6,467 nt of DNA from an uncultured Clostridia bacterium (GTDB lineage Bacteria > Bacillota > Clostridia > Christensenellales > Aristaeellaceae), in the NCBI GenBank assembly GCA_946042585.1, contig CAMGDO010000057.1, forward strand, positions 1 through 6,467. The letters are read 5' to 3'. How positions within the stretch are numbered: the first letter of the stretch is position 1; each line of letters opens with the position of its first letter. The notes below the pieces were generated by a model. That model was not told the DNA's origin. It made no database searches and saw only the letters and a list, made by a program, of their open reading frames with translations. The position numbers were made by a program, and so were the translations under genes. Positions 6,464 to 6,467 of this stretch are shown piece by piece.

Positions 6464-6467
6464 AGGC

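Overview
The window carries seven protein genes, all on the + strand, packed almost end to end. Base composition is GC-rich (roughly 60% by eye). The gene families point to an uncultured member of the Bacillota, class Clostridia: a DnaE-type polymerase III alpha subunit, a SigB/SigF/SigG-type sigma factor with an RsbW/SpoIIAB-like partner, a Spo0B-type histidine kinase, TlyA, and a DnaD-domain primosome protein followed by a DnaI/DnaC-like helicase loader. No finer taxonomic call can be made from sequence alone. The right edge is not genomic: the last 37 bases start with an exact Illumina Nextera Read 1 adapter (reverse complement). This marks the window as the end of a draft, probably metagenomic, contig.

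Layout. 1-1245: C-terminal 414 residues of DnaE (5' end cut off). 1242-1628: short, degenerate RsbW/SpoIIAB-like protein, overlapping dnaE by ATGA. 1629-2360: sigma factor, starting directly after the previous stop (TAAATG). 2357-3235: two-TM Spo0B-type sensor kinase, ATGA overlap. 3210-4031: TlyA rRNA 2'-O-methyltransferase, overlapping the kinase by 26 bp. 4032-4079: the only real intergenic gap (48 bp), with no terminator or convincing promoter. 4080-5558: DnaD-domain protein with what appear to be four C-terminal-type modules. 5551-6430: AAA+ helicase loader, overlapping by 8 bp and truncated at the adapter junction.

How the genes relate. The outer genes serve chromosome replication: DnaE synthesises DNA, while the DnaD-like protein and DnaI-like loader recruit and load the replicative helicase. 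Between them lies a tightly coupled regulatory group (anti-sigma-like protein, sigma factor, sensor kinase) plus an rRNA modification enzyme. The overlaps suggest one transcript from dnaE to tlyA, perhaps reading on into the primosome pair. No phosphatase, anti-anti-sigma factor or response regulator is present here.

Nothing here amounts to a clearly new biological system. The most certain unusual observation is technical (the adapter). The most interesting biological ones are the anti-sigma-like protein that has lost its ATP-binding motifs, its placement with a sigma factor and kinase behind dnaE, and the repeated DnaD modules.
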